This document shows positions 42,231-50,877 of a DNA stretch of 64,000 nt, piece after piece. The stretch spans positions 90,068 to 154,067 of the forward strand of contig JAEDJD010000003.1 of NCBI GenBank assembly GCA_016296505.1, written 5' to 3'. Both the position numbers and the translations under genes were made by a program. Every line of letters begins with the position of its first letter. The first letter of the stretch is position 1. The DNA is from Oscillospiraceae bacterium. Lineage in GTDB: Bacteria > Bacillota > Clostridia > Oscillospirales > Ruminococcaceae. The notes under the pieces were generated by a model that did no database searches, was not told where the DNA came from, and worked only from the letters and a program-made list of their open reading frames with translations.

Positions 42231-43520
42231 ATGATCAGAGAATTAGAATCCGTCCGGTGCGGCTTTCGTGATTTGCAGGAACAGCCGGTCAGCAGTTTTC
42301 TTGTCATATGCGGTATGGCATTTGGTATTGCAGTGACGCTGCTGATTCTTTCGATCAGCAAATGCGCAGAGCAGGTCATAATCATGTATATGACTGCGAA
42401 CGGCGACGGCAATTATTTATCTGTGAACGTCACCTATACAGACGACAGAATATCCGCTGAACCGCCGTCCATTCCGGCTGAACTGTATTATGCCTTTGCG
42501 GATACCGATTATCAGTATCTCTATGGTATTGATTATCAGAGTGGAATTCAACCGGAAGTGTATTGCGTCGGCGACGATGCAAAGGAATTGTATGCGCTCA
42601 AAGGCTGTGCGCCGGCTGCGGCGCATCTCGACCGGCTGACGCTGGTTTGCGGCAGATTCCTGACTGACGCGGATTGCAAACATGAGATCATGACGGTTGT
42701 TCTGCCACAGACGCTTGCTGTGAAAATGTTCGGAAATGAGCAGGATGCGCTCGGCGGCGACCTGCATTTTTATGACGCGAACGGGATCCTGTTTCCGGCT
42801 GTCGTATCAGGCGTATACAAATGGATTGATACCGGTGAGCCGGACAGCGTCAAAACAATCTATGCGCCGTATTCTGCGGTCGATACCTGCTGGAATGTGA
42901 CGCAGCCTGAGCGTATTACCGGATTCCATGCAGCATATCAGTCCGGCGTATTGAATGAAAGCGCCGCGACGCAGGAAATACTGAGCTTTTTTAATCCGCA
43001 GCTTGCGCAGGAGCATCTTCAGGTGCGAATTACCGCGCCGGAGCCGCTTGGCGAAGATATGCAAAAACGTATCTATGCGCTGACGGCAGCGCTGCTTTGC
43101 GTAGCCGGTCTGACTTATTTCGTAAGCTGTATGGGCATGGTAAACGTATTGCTGGTCTCTGTTCGCAGAAAGACAATGGAGATCGGCGTTCGCAAAGCAA
43201 TCGGCGCAGACAGCAGGCTGATCAGGCTGCAATTCTTTACCGAAAGTATGTGCATTCGCTCGGTGGGCTGCGTATTGGGTGTTGGATTCGGAATGCTGAT
43301 TCAGCATATTCTAGCCGGAAAGCTGCCTGCGCTCTTAACGGAAATTATGGGCGAAGAATATCAGTATTTGATTATGTACACGGAATTTTCGCTGACGCCG
43401 TCTTTGTTTGCAATTCTGTTTGTTATTGTCGTCACATTGCTTTGCGGCTGGTTTTCCGGATTGCATCCCGCAGAACAGGCAATGCATATGACGGTAGCCG
43501 ACGCCCTGCGCTTTGAATAA
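42231..43520 (+). CDS. MacB/FtsX-type ABC permease (no ATPase domain)
   Basis: The protein has 429 residues. An N-terminal membrane helix (about 20-42) is followed by a large extracellular MacB-PCD-like domain (about 50-280) and three C-terminal helices (about 285-310, 340-362, 385-410). The family block SVRRKTMEIGVRKAIGADSR sits between helices 2 and 3. Such permeases pair with a separate ATPase of the LolD/MacB type and with the adaptor encoded just upstream (3-nt gap). No ATPase gene lies in this block. This is the only one of its four transport genes that is open from end to end. Confidence 0.88.
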   Translation: MIRELESVRCGFRDLQEQPVSSFLVICGMAFGIAVTLLILSISKCAEQVIIMYMTANGDGNYLSVNVTYTDDRISAEPPSIPAELYYAFADTDYQYLYGIDYQSGIQPEVYCVGDDAKELYALKGCAPAAAHLDRLTLVCGRFLTDADCKHEIMTVVLPQTLAVKMFGNEQDALGGDLHFYDANGILFPAVVSGVYKWIDTGEPDSVKTIYAPYSAVDTCWNVTQPERITGFHAAYQSGVLNESAATQEILSFFNPQLAQEHLQVRITAPEPLGEDMQKRIYALTAALLCVAGLTYFVSCMGMVNVLLVSVRRKTMEIGVRKAIGADSRLIRLQFFTESMCIRSVGCVLGVGFGMLIQHILAGKLPALLTEIMGEEYQYLIMYTEFSLTPSLFAILFVIVVTLLCGWFSGLHPAEQAMHMTVADALRFE

Positions 43521-43544
43521 TACGGAACGAAAGGCAACTACTAC

Positions 43545-44767
43545 ATGAAATTCATTCTCAAACACACCAAAGTACTGTTTGCTGTATTGCTGACGCTGGT
43601 GATATTGATCGGAACGATTGTGCTGGCGGTTGTCGCAAATCGGAAGGAATTGCCGGAGCCGCTGACTGCCGCAGCAGAAAAACGGGATATTATGCAAACC
43701 GTTGGCGCGGTCGGTGAGATTCGCTGCGCTTCCGAAGAAACGGTTCTTTTTATGATGCCGTATCCGGTGGAAACGGTTGCGGTCAGGAACGGAGATACCG
43801 TCAGCAAAGGTACGCTGCTCTTTCGCTGCGATGCAAAGGCGCCTGAAGAAGATATCGCGGAATGCGAGCAGCTTCTCCAAAAACTGGAAAGTGCCGAAGC
43901 ACTCTCCAGACAGAACAGCGCCGAACGAAATCAATATATCAATTCGCTTTTGCAGCTCGCAGTCAATCAGGCGGACGAGCAGTATCAGAATGCGCTGGCA
44001 ACGCTTGCTGACGCGAAAACTGCGCTTGATCACGGCAGAGCCGAATATGAAGCCTTTCTTGCCGAATCTTCCGATTCTGACGATCCTGCTGCCGCGGTCA
44101 GGGCGCAGATGATGAAAAATCAGTGCGAGCGCTATGAAACGATCTGGGCGGATGCAGAATCGAATGTTAAGATTTGGAGCGCGCAAAAAACGGAAGCGAA
44201 ACATACGCTTCGTGAGGCGGCTGATTCGGAACAGTATCAGACAGAACTGCAAAAGTTTGCCGTATCCGCTGCGGAAACGTATCGCATACAGCTCGAAAAA
44301 TTGTATGCGATGCGTTCACAAACAGAGGTCAATGCACCGTGCAGCGGCGTCGTTACGAATTTGTTCTGCGTATCGGAATGCAGGTTTGGCTGACTTCCAG
44401 CACTGCGCCGGAACAGTCTGCTGACGCTGTCATAACCGGAATGCGCCTGAACGCACAGAATGAATATGAAATCATTGCCGCTGTGGATAAGCTTGTAAAT
44501 GAAACGCTCAGAAGCGGCGCCGCGTGCAGCGGACGTATGATTCTTGAACGCGCTGAGCAGGCGCTCTGCGTTCCGTATGATGCGGTCTGTACGGATGATT
44601 CCGGTGAATATGTATGGCGAATGGAATCGGGTATACCGGTCAAGCAACCCGTTAAAACAGGTCTGCACTGCGGATATTATACGGAGATCGTCGATGACGG
44701 CGCGTTGCAGGTGGATGACGAGGTTTTACTGAATCCGGCAGAGTATCTTGGAGAGAATGCCCTGTGA
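43545..44767 (+). pseudogene. Second HlyD/MacA-like adaptor, frameshifted with an internal deletion
   Basis: The first 282 codons encode a membrane anchor (about residues 9-31), half a lipoyl-like barrel, a coiled coil and the second half-barrel start (NAPCSGVVTNLF). Near 44355-44390 the reading continues in another frame (VLRIGMQVWLTSSTAP…) to TGA at 44767. Comparison with the first adaptor shows that the stretch between the half-barrel and the beta-barrel is missing. So an out-of-frame deletion, not a simple indel, seems to have occurred. The last codons overlap the next gene by 4 nt. Confidence 0.78.
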
Positions 44768-45806
44768 TAAAATATGTCAGGACAGCAATCAGCAGCATGG
44801 GTCAGAACAGGCATCGTACCATCCTGACTATGCTCGGTATCTGCATCAGCGTATTCAGTATCGTCATTTTCTATACGCTTGGCGAAAGCATCAATGCGAG
44901 CATCCGGCAGACTTACGGCAGCCGTGAAGGTCATAATATGGTTTTTGTGGAAGCTGTTCAGAATCAAGACTCCTGAAACAGCCCGTTGCGATCATTTCTT
45001 CGCTGACCGCAGAGCTTTGCTTCGGCAGCGAAAATCCGATCGGAGAGTATATCTGGTTTGACGACGAACAGGGGATTCCGCATCAGCTTACCATCGTCGG
45101 CGTTTATCAGTATTACGGCGACAGATACGCGACTTCTGAGGAAAACAGATTGTATACCGAGACAACGGTATACGTTCCATATTCCTATTGGCAAGCTTTT
45201 TTTCCGGAGACTCCGAACGATACTGCAATGGTACGCTTCAATGCGAACGGGATTTCTGATGTGAATATGCTTCGCAATGTTGCACAGACCTATTTTTCTT
45301 CCTTGATGCAGCATAAGGACTGGCATATTGAAGTCACGCTTATGAGCGATGTGCTGCATTCTATTCAGAAGTATGTCGATTTGCTTCGGCATTTCATTAC
45401 GCTGATTGCAATGGTATCTTTTCTGATCGGCGGAATCGGAATCATGAATGTTATGCTGATTGGCGCGCAGGAGCGAATTCGTGAAATCGGCATCAAAAAA
45501 GCGCTGGGCGCCAAAAACAGTACAATTATGATCGAATTTTTCACGGAAGCCGTACTGATGGCGGTCGGCGGGGCAATCATTGGCGCGCTGTTTGGGATTC
45601 TGCTCTCTTACAATCCGGCAAATATCTGTACAATTATCAGCAGGAATATCCCAACGCTGGAATTGACGCCGGTGTAGTGTATTCCGGGGCGTGCGATTCT
45701 GGCGGCGTGCTGCGGCAGTCTGATGCTTGGTCTGCTTTGCGGCGTACTGCCTGCGTTGCGCGCGGCGCATATGAATCCGGCTGACGCATTGCGCAGCGAC
45801 GCATAA
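44764..45806 (+). pseudogene. Second MacB/FtsX-type permease, deleted, frameshifted and with a late TAG
   Basis: The N-terminal 70 codons (44764 to about 44975) contain the first membrane helix (TMLGICISVFSIVIFYTLGE). The reading then resumes in another frame at about 44976 with VAIISSLTAELCFG…NPIGEYIW, which lies about 100 residues further on in family members. So part of the periplasmic domain is gone. The C-terminal helices and the block ERIREIGIKKALGAKNS follow. TAG at 45675-45677 interrupts the final helix, and the same frame continues to TAA at 45804-45806 with the family ending (MNPADALRSDA). Three lesions make function very unlikely. Confidence 0.82.
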
Positions 45807-45815
45807 AATAGAATG

Positions 45816-45836
45816 AACCTCGCCAATGGCGAGGTT
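45816..45836. terminator. Hairpin between convergent genes
   Basis: AACCTCGCC (45816-45824) and GGCGAGGTT (45828-45836) form a perfect 9-bp stem with a 3-nt loop. The T run is interrupted (CTGCTTATGCTTTT). Confidence 0.7.
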
Positions 45837-45928
45837 CTGCTTATGCTTTTGGAATGATGGAAAAGAATCATCGCGTCAAACAGGCAATCTTACCTGAACT
45901 CGTGTCTGGTTCCAAAGCGCATCGGATT

Positions 45929-46558
45929 TTAACAGGCAGAATTAAGGTCAACATAGTGTCTGCTTCTGTCATTGGGGTCGTAATAAACGGTTACAAGCTG
46001 TCCTACAAGATGCTGGAGATCGCTTACATACGCCTCGGAAGTGAAAATGTATTTTTCGCCTGTAACGGGATCGAACACTTCGCATTCAGCCTTATTCGGA
46101 TAGCATACTGCGATGTTTCTGTTATTTCTAGCCCGTTTGATTGTGACGCTTCTGTCCTCGGTAATATGTGTGACCCTTGCGATGATCTGAGCACCTGTTT
46201 TCTTCAGCTTTTTCATCTTTGCCGATTGGATAACGGGTTTTATTCCGGTATAGCCGCCGATGAGACCGATCAAGACTACAAAAATCATTGCAAAAATCAC
46301 ACCGTTGTTTTTGAGCGATTTTCTGACATCACGGGGATTCATGGGATCATAATAAACTGTGATCGCCTGCCCTTCTCTCATACTGCCATTTCCGCCGTTG
46401 AGTTCTTCTTGATATGTATTGCCGTTCACCGTATATTGAACATATACATCGTAGTTTACTTTGGTCTTGCCTCTGCTTCTGGTTGTACGTCTTTGCACGT
46501 CGGTGACTACCGCATGGACTTCCTGTGCAGTTTTTGCAAACTCTTTCGTGTCTTTCAT
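45929..46558 (-). CDS. DUF3592-type membrane protein
   Basis: The protein has 209 residues. An N-terminal beta domain (about 10-75) with YDVYVQYTVNGNTYQEELN and ITVYYDPMNPRDVRKS precedes one membrane helix (about 85-107). A second beta domain with the same signature (QLVTVYYDPNDRSRHYVD) follows. The repeated VTVYYDPxxP motif is typical of DUF3592 proteins, whose role is unknown. Only two bases (and no ribosome-binding site) separate its ATG from the stop of a 30-codon gene upstream, so translation is probably coupled to it. Confidence 0.85.
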   Translation of the reverse strand: MKDTKEFAKTAQEVHAVVTDVQRRTTRSRGKTKVNYDVYVQYTVNGNTYQEELNGGNGSMREGQAITVYYDPMNPRDVRKSLKNNGVIFAMIFVVLIGLIGGYTGIKPVIQSAKMKKLKKTGAQIIARVTHITEDRSVTIKRARNNRNIAVCYPNKAECEVFDPVTGEKYIFTSEAYVSDLQHLVGQLVTVYYDPNDRSRHYVDLNSAC

Positions 46559-46560
46559 AA

Positions 46561-46653
46561 TTAAAAAAAGACAAAGAAGAATAACAATCCTATAAAGAAA
46601 AAAAGCAAACCTGTTCCGAATGATGATGATGCCGCAGTTTTTAATTTCGTCAT
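46561..46653 (-). CDS. 30-residue single-helix membrane peptide upstream of the DUF3592 gene
   Basis: An ATG at 46653 starts 30 codons ending in TAA at 46563-46561. A polar start (MTKLKTAASSSFG) is followed by an almost uninterrupted hydrophobic, Phe-rich helix. It has an AAGAAG site about 6 nt upstream, lies about 55 nt below a perfect promoter, and ends 2 nt before the DUF3592 gene. It may be a functional small membrane protein or a leader that couples translation. No homologue can be named. Confidence 0.55.
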   Translation of the reverse strand: MTKLKTAASSSFGTGLLFFFIGLLFFFVFF

Positions 46654-46714
46654 AATCTGAATCTTCTTATCATAAATAAGTTTGCTGGCAAATGCAAATC
46701 TTCATCATAAACGC

Positions 46715-46743
46715 ATTATACAGCACAATTCACCATTTGTCAA
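46715..46743 (-). promoter_or_regulatory. Promoter of the small peptide / DUF3592 operon
   Basis: On the minus strand, TTGACA (46743-46738) and TATAAT (46720-46715), both perfect, are 17 bp apart. Confidence 0.9.
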
Positions 46744-46949
46744 TATTCACCATAAAAAGAAAGTGCTTTTTGAAATATTTTATTGAAGTGCCGCGCGGCG
46801 TCCGCAGATATTCGTCTGTACAGCCAGACGGCACAGTATTGCAGCATATCAGCTTAATCGCGTATGGATGAAAACGGCATCAAAGTTGTCAATGTGATTG
46901 ATTTTTTAATGCAATAAAACGATTTCTGACTTTTTTCGTTGATAAATCA

Positions 46950-46978
46950 TTGCATTTCTTGGAATTATATGCTATAAT
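46950..46978 (+). promoter_or_regulatory. Promoter of the second amino-acid importer operon
   Basis: TTGCAT (46950-46955) and TATAAT (46973-46978) have a 17-bp spacer, about 65 nt before the start codon. Between 46744 and 46949 I see no gene, only a GC-rich patch near 46790-46840. Confidence 0.88.
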
Positions 46979-47042
46979 AAATCCGTGACTGTCAGTTTAT
47001 TTACGGGTAAGCTGGCTTTTTTACAGAAAGGGTGGTTATGAT

Positions 47043-47825
47043 ATGAAAAAACTGATTACCGGCTTTGCGGCGTGCTGTATGTGCGCTGTGATGCTGACTG
47101 CTTGCAGCGGTGCGCCTGCCAATCCGGTGCACTCCATTGATGACCTCAAAGGCAAAACGATCGGTGTTCAGCTCGGTACGACCGGCGATACCCTCGCAGA
47201 GGATGTGGAAAATGCTGTTGTTGAAAAGTACAACAAGTATTCCGATGCCGTGCAGGCATTGAAGCAGGGCAAGATCGACGCCATTATTATCGACAGCGAT
47301 ACCGCTTCCGTATTCCTCAAAAATAATCCCGACATTCAGCAGCTTTCCGAGGGCTTTGCCGATGAGGAATATGCCATTGCAATCAAGATGGGCAATACGG
47401 CGCTTCAGGAGGAGATCAACGGTGCGCTGAAAACACTCAGCGACAACGGCACATTGAAGCAGATCAAGGATAACTACGACAGTGAAGACGCCGGTACACA
47501 GGCTTATGTCTCGCCGGAAGGCACAGACCGCAGCAAGGGCAAGCTTGTCATGGCGACCAACGCGGAATTTCCGCCGTATGAATTCAAAAAGGGCACCGAT
47601 ATCGTCGGGTTCGACGTGGATATGATGACCGCCGTCTGTGATACGCTCGGCTATGAGCTTCAGATTGAGGATATGGCGTTCGATTCCATCATTCCGGCGG
47701 TGCAGTCCGGCAAGGCAGACGTCGGCGTTGCGGGTATGTCCGTTACACCTGACCGCGAGAAAAACGTACTGTTCTCCGACACCTACGTCACGACGCATCT
47801 GGTCGTGCTGGTGCGCAAGGACTGA
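47043..47825 (+). CDS. Amino-acid ABC importer substrate-binding lipoprotein with circularly permuted lobes
   Basis: The protein has 260 residues. A lipoprotein signal (residues 1-20, LTAC lipobox, Cys21) comes first. The mature part begins with what is normally the second lobe of family 3 binding proteins: SIDDLKGKTIGVQLGTTGDT at about 31-50, then DAIIIDSDTA, EEYAIAIKMGN, and a helix ending LKQIKDNY at about 148. A linker of about 18 residues leads to what is normally the start of the protein, GKLVMATNAEFPPYEF at about 166, then GMSVTPDREKN with the ligand Arg. The protein stops at VVLVRKD, the normal hinge strand. All usual elements are present, in swapped order. The permease and ATPase of the same operon are standard, which suggests it works. 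Substrate unknown. Confidence 0.9.
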   Translation: MKKLITGFAACCMCAVMLTACSGAPANPVHSIDDLKGKTIGVQLGTTGDTLAEDVENAVVEKYNKYSDAVQALKQGKIDAIIIDSDTASVFLKNNPDIQQLSEGFADEEYAIAIKMGNTALQEEINGALKTLSDNGTLKQIKDNYDSEDAGTQAYVSPEGTDRSKGKLVMATNAEFPPYEFKKGTDIVGFDVDMMTAVCDTLGYELQIEDMAFDSIIPAVQSGKADVGVAGMSVTPDREKNVLFSDTYVTTHLVVLVRKD

Positions 47826-47916
47826 CGATTGCCGCGCAGAGGACGGCTTGCAAAGTCCGGAAATGCGTTTCCGCTGCCGCACGCTGACCTCTGACTGATG
47901 AAAGGAGTGTTCCCCC

Positions 47917-48606
47917 ATGGGCTTTGCTGAGAGTTTCCGGCAGAATTTCATTGAGGAAAACCGCTGGCAATACCTGACAGACGGCTTGAAAACTACACTG
48001 ATTATTACATTCTTCGCCGTTCTGATCGGTATTCTGCTCGGCTTTCTGGTTGCGATCATCCGCTCAACCTATCTCCGGACAGGCAGGCTGCTGATTCCCG
48101 ATCTGTTCTGCCGCCTTTATCTGACCATTATCCGCGGCACACCGGTTGTTGTGCAGCTATTGATTATCTACTTTGTCATTTTCGCAAGCGTCCCGATCTC
48201 AAAAACCTTCGTGGCCGTGATCGCTTTCGGCATCAACTCCGGCGCGTATGTCGCTGAAATCGTTCGCGGCGGCATTATGGCGGTGGACATCGGACAGCTG
48301 GAAGCCGGACGCAGCCTCGGTCTGAATTACCGGCAGACAATGGTATTCGTGATCATTCCGCAGGCGCTGAAAACCGTGCTGCCTGCGCTCGCAAACGAAG
48401 CGATCGTCCTGCTGAAGGAAACCTCTGTCGCAGGCTATATCGCCATTGCCGATCTGACCAAGGGCGGCGATATCATCCGTTCACAGACATTCTCGGCGTT
48501 CATGCCGCTCATTGCAGTTGCGCTCATCTATCTGGTGATGGTCGTGCTGCTGACTAAGCTTGTGAATCTGCTCGAAAGGAGGCTGGCGTCAAATGATCAC
48601 CGTTAA
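47917..48606 (+). CDS. Amino-acid ABC importer, permease (HisM/GlnP family)
   Basis: The protein has 229 residues and about five membrane helices. LYLTIIRGTPVVVQLLI and the EAA loop LEAGRSLGLNYRQTMVFVII are those of HisMQ permeases. It partners the ATPase encoded next, with a 14-nt gene overlap, and the permuted binding protein encoded 91 nt upstream. AAAGGAG lies 10 nt before ATG 47917. It is only distantly similar to the permease at 37907, so the two importers are not a recent duplicate. Confidence 0.94.
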   Translation: MGFAESFRQNFIEENRWQYLTDGLKTTLIITFFAVLIGILLGFLVAIIRSTYLRTGRLLIPDLFCRLYLTIIRGTPVVVQLLIIYFVIFASVPISKTFVAVIAFGINSGAYVAEIVRGGIMAVDIGQLEAGRSLGLNYRQTMVFVIIPQALKTVLPALANEAIVLLKETSVAGYIAIADLTKGGDIIRSQTFSAFMPLIAVALIYLVMVVLLTKLVNLLERRLASNDHR

Positions 48607-49318
48607 GGATCTGACGATACGCTTCGGTGAAACAACCGTCCTGAACGGCATCTCCGAGCATATCGAAAAGGGCGAAAAGGTCGTCATCATCGGGCCGTCC
48701 GGCTCAGGCAAAAGTACCTTTCTGCGCTGCCTGAACCTTACCGAGAAGCCGACCTCCGGCAGCATCGTCTTTGACGGGCAGGAGCTTACGGGGCTTTGTG
48801 ACCGCGAACTCAATCTCATTCGCCGCAGAATGGGCATGGTGTTCCAGCATTTCAACCTGTTTCCGCATCTTTCCATCCGGCGCAATATCACGCTGGCACC
48901 CGTCAAGCTTGGTATTATGACGCCGAAGCAGGCTGATGACAAAGCCGCAGAACTGCTGGAACGGGTCGGTCTTGCGGACAAGGCAGATGCCTATCCTGCA
49001 CAGCTCTCCGGCGGTCAGAAGCAGCGCATCGCAATTGCGCGGTCGCTGGCTATGAACCCAGAGGTCATTCTCTTTGATGAGCCGACCTCCGCACTCGATC
49101 CGGAAATGGTCGGCGAGGTGCTGGAACTGATGAAGCAGCTCGCAGAGGACGGCATGACAATGGTTGTTGTAACGCATGAAATGGGCTTTGCACGCGAAGT
49201 CGCATCGCGGCTCTTGTTCATGGCGGACGGCACGATTATGGAACAGAATACCCCGGCGGAATTCTTCGCGCATCCCAAAAGCCCGCGTCTGAAAGAATTC
49301 CTCTCCAAGGTGCTTTGA
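48593..49318 (+). CDS. Amino-acid ABC importer, ATP-binding protein (GlnQ family)
   Basis: The protein has 241 residues, the standard GlnQ length. Walker A GPSGSGKST, Q-loop VFQHFNLFP, signature LSGGQKQRIAIARSL, Walker B ILFDEPTSALDPE and H-loop VTHEMGFA are intact. It drives uptake through the permease at 47917. AGGAGG lies within the permease's last codons, 8 nt before ATG 48593. A strong hairpin terminator follows at 49369. Confidence 0.96.
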   Translation: MITVKDLTIRFGETTVLNGISEHIEKGEKVVIIGPSGSGKSTFLRCLNLTEKPTSGSIVFDGQELTGLCDRELNLIRRRMGMVFQHFNLFPHLSIRRNITLAPVKLGIMTPKQADDKAAELLERVGLADKADAYPAQLSGGQKQRIAIARSLAMNPEVILFDEPTSALDPEMVGEVLELMKQLAEDGMTMVVVTHEMGFAREVASRLLFMADGTIMEQNTPAEFFAHPKSPRLKEFLSKVL

Positions 49319-49368
49319 AGACTGCCGGATGCAGTATGTGATCCGGTTTAACAGACAATCTGATTCGT

Positions 49369-49400
49369 GTGCGGCTCACTTGAAGTGAGCCGCACGTTTT
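49369..49400 (+). terminator. Terminator of the second importer operon
   Basis: A 12-bp perfect stem (49369-49380 with 49384-49395) has a 3-nt loop and is followed by GTTTTGC. Confidence 0.88.
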
Positions 49401-49418
49401 GCTTTGCAAAACTGCGCA

Positions 49419-49450
49419 GTTTGCCGATGGCAAACGTGCGTTATTTTTTT
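49419..49450 (+). terminator. Second, back-up hairpin terminator
   Basis: GTTTGCC (49419-49425) and GGCAAAC (49429-49435) are followed a few bases later by a run of seven T. Confidence 0.7.
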
Positions 49451-50208
49451 GCCTGTTTTGGCTTGATGAATTGGAAGGACTATGGTATCGAGCAGAGACT
49501 GAATCAATCTGAACTGATCTCTTGCGTATCTCAGCTTGTCGGCTCTGATGCCTGCAAGAAAAGCATCTGCTTTCCAGTCGAGCTGTTCATTCAGCGTTTT
49601 CTGCAATGCATCAATCGGACTGCCGGTATCGCGGTCATGATTCTTGTTTTTGATGTGCAAAAGGTTTAACTGCGTTCAACCTTGCGTATATGAGAGCGAA
49701 GATACTGTATTCTCTGCCCAAGACATTGCTGATTTATGGTTCTCTGAGACCGGCTTATCGAACAGCTCTTGATGAAACAGGAGTTGATTATAGAGTCTAC
49801 ACAGATTTTCAGAAATCTAGCAGAGCAAGAAGGAGGGCCGGATAATGGATGCTCATGCTGAAGGACAAATCCGTGTATGCTTCGTCAATCGCAGCAGAAA
49901 CAGTCCGTCATTTTGACCGCACCTACCATGAAGAAGGTCTGCTGAAGGGTCTGACCGCAGATGATTGATACAAAGAACGTCCGGTAAAAATCAAGCCTTT
50001 CTTAATTGTTATGCTGTGAGTATTATATAGCCTAAATATTTACGGTTAAATATTATAAAAGTAAAAAAATAGTATAGTAAGTTTGTCAAGTCCTGCGCGA
50101 AAGATGTCGCGGTGCTCTCGAAAATAGAATAGGGGTACGAGTAAGGGGGGGGCGGCTGATTATGAGTGGTTGGCAGCTGTATTTTTTCTTATTTTGTCCC
50201 GGCAGCAG
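49451..50208. other. Gene-poor, AT-rich stretch with ORF fragments
   Basis: No intact gene is convincing here. A 94-codon minus-strand frame (49376-49660) has plausible codon use but runs across two terminators and has no ribosome-binding site. A 39-codon plus-strand frame (49849-49968) follows an AGGAGG site, with a 12-nt gap, and reads like the end of a longer protein (SSIAAETVRHFDRTYHEEG). A short frame before it ends inside that site. From 49985 to 50160 the DNA is AT-rich without signals. The picture is of remnants of a lost accessory gene. Confidence 0.5.
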
Positions 50209-50237
50209 TTGCATTTTCCGCAGGAATATGATAAAAT
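50209..50237 (+). promoter_or_regulatory. Promoter of the small membrane protein gene
   Basis: TTGCAT (50209-50214) and TAAAAT (50232-50237) have a 17-bp spacer. Confidence 0.7.
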
Positions 50238-50289
50238 AGGGAATATGATTGCTGATTTCATGATAAAATCAGAAAGTGAGGAACGATAT

Positions 50290-50625
50290 ATGTATAGTAT
50301 AATCGTATCATTTGTGCTGTGTGCGGTGTCAGTTGCGATAATGGTCTTGGTCTATCGCACGATTAAGGGGATGCCTGCCGATGAAATGGGCGGCCCGCGT
50401 GCAAGAGCAGTCGGCATAGTTGGCATTGTTTCATCACTATCTGCAATAGGGTTCTTTTTTCAGTTTGTCTGCGCAGTCAGAGGGGAAACGATAATTGAAT
50501 TCCTGAACAGGCGTCCGAACCGTTATGGTGCGCCGCTTCCGGTGCCGCTTTGGGCGTATTATTTATTTGAAATCGGAATTGTGACAGTGCTTACCATTGT
50601 GCTGCTTAAAAACATTCGGAAATAG
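50290..50625 (+). CDS. Three-helix membrane protein of unknown function
   Basis: The protein has 111 residues with hydrophobic helices at about 3-24, 40-62 and 87-107. The loop between helices 2 and 3 carries NRRPNRYGAPLPVP. GTGAGGAA lies about 7 nt upstream of ATG 50290. The frame is open further upstream, to 50170, but that segment covers the promoter. No family recognised. It stands alone before the giant surface-protein gene. Confidence 0.65.
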   Translation: MYSIIVSFVLCAVSVAIMVLVYRTIKGMPADEMGGPRARAVGIVGIVSSLSAIGFFFQFVCAVRGETIIEFLNRRPNRYGAPLPVPLWAYYLFEIGIVTVLTIVLLKNIRK

Positions 50626-50780
50626 TCTTTTCCGATACTAAGGGCGTCATTGCTGCTATGTATCGGATGATAATGCGGTATACTCTGTGAAACCTATGAG
50701 AATGATGTAATCTATCAAAATATACACTTCGTATTAACGGCGTCCAAAAAAACGAGTGGTTAAAAAATTCCCTTTATTTC

Positions 50781-50809
50781 TTGACTTTGAACGGGTGTTA
50801 TGCTATAAT
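50781..50809 (+). promoter_or_regulatory. Promoter of the giant dockerin/LRR gene
   Basis: TTGACT (50781-50786) and TATAAT (50804-50809) have a 17-bp spacer. Transcription is expected to start near 50816. Confidence 0.9.
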
Positions 50810-50818
50810 GAAAATCGG

Positions 50819-50850
50819 TTCTGTGAGACCAACGGTTTCACAGAATATTT
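50819..50850 (+). promoter_or_regulatory. Leader hairpin with T run (possible attenuator) before the giant gene
   Basis: TTCTGTGAGACC (50819-50830) pairs with GGTTTCACAGAA (50834-50845), 12 bp with one G-T, and a 3-nt loop. It is followed at once by TATTTTT. It starts within a few bases of the predicted transcript start and precedes the ribosome-binding site (GGAGGAT at 50866-50872). It has the form of an intrinsic terminator inside the leader; a 5' stabilising hairpin is the other reading. Confidence 0.65.
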
Positions 50851-50877
50851 TTAATTATACCATGACGGAGGATAGAA

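Noticed and set aside
45854..46564. 236-codon plus-strand frame opposite the DUF3592 gene
   Set aside because: The minus-strand protein has repeated VTVYYDP motifs and a promoter; the plus frame has no motif and no ribosome-binding site.
49376..49660. 94-codon minus-strand frame as a real gene
   Set aside because: Codon use is plausible, but it spans two strong terminators, has a TTG start without a ribosome-binding site, and no family is recognisable. It is kept only as part of the remnant region.
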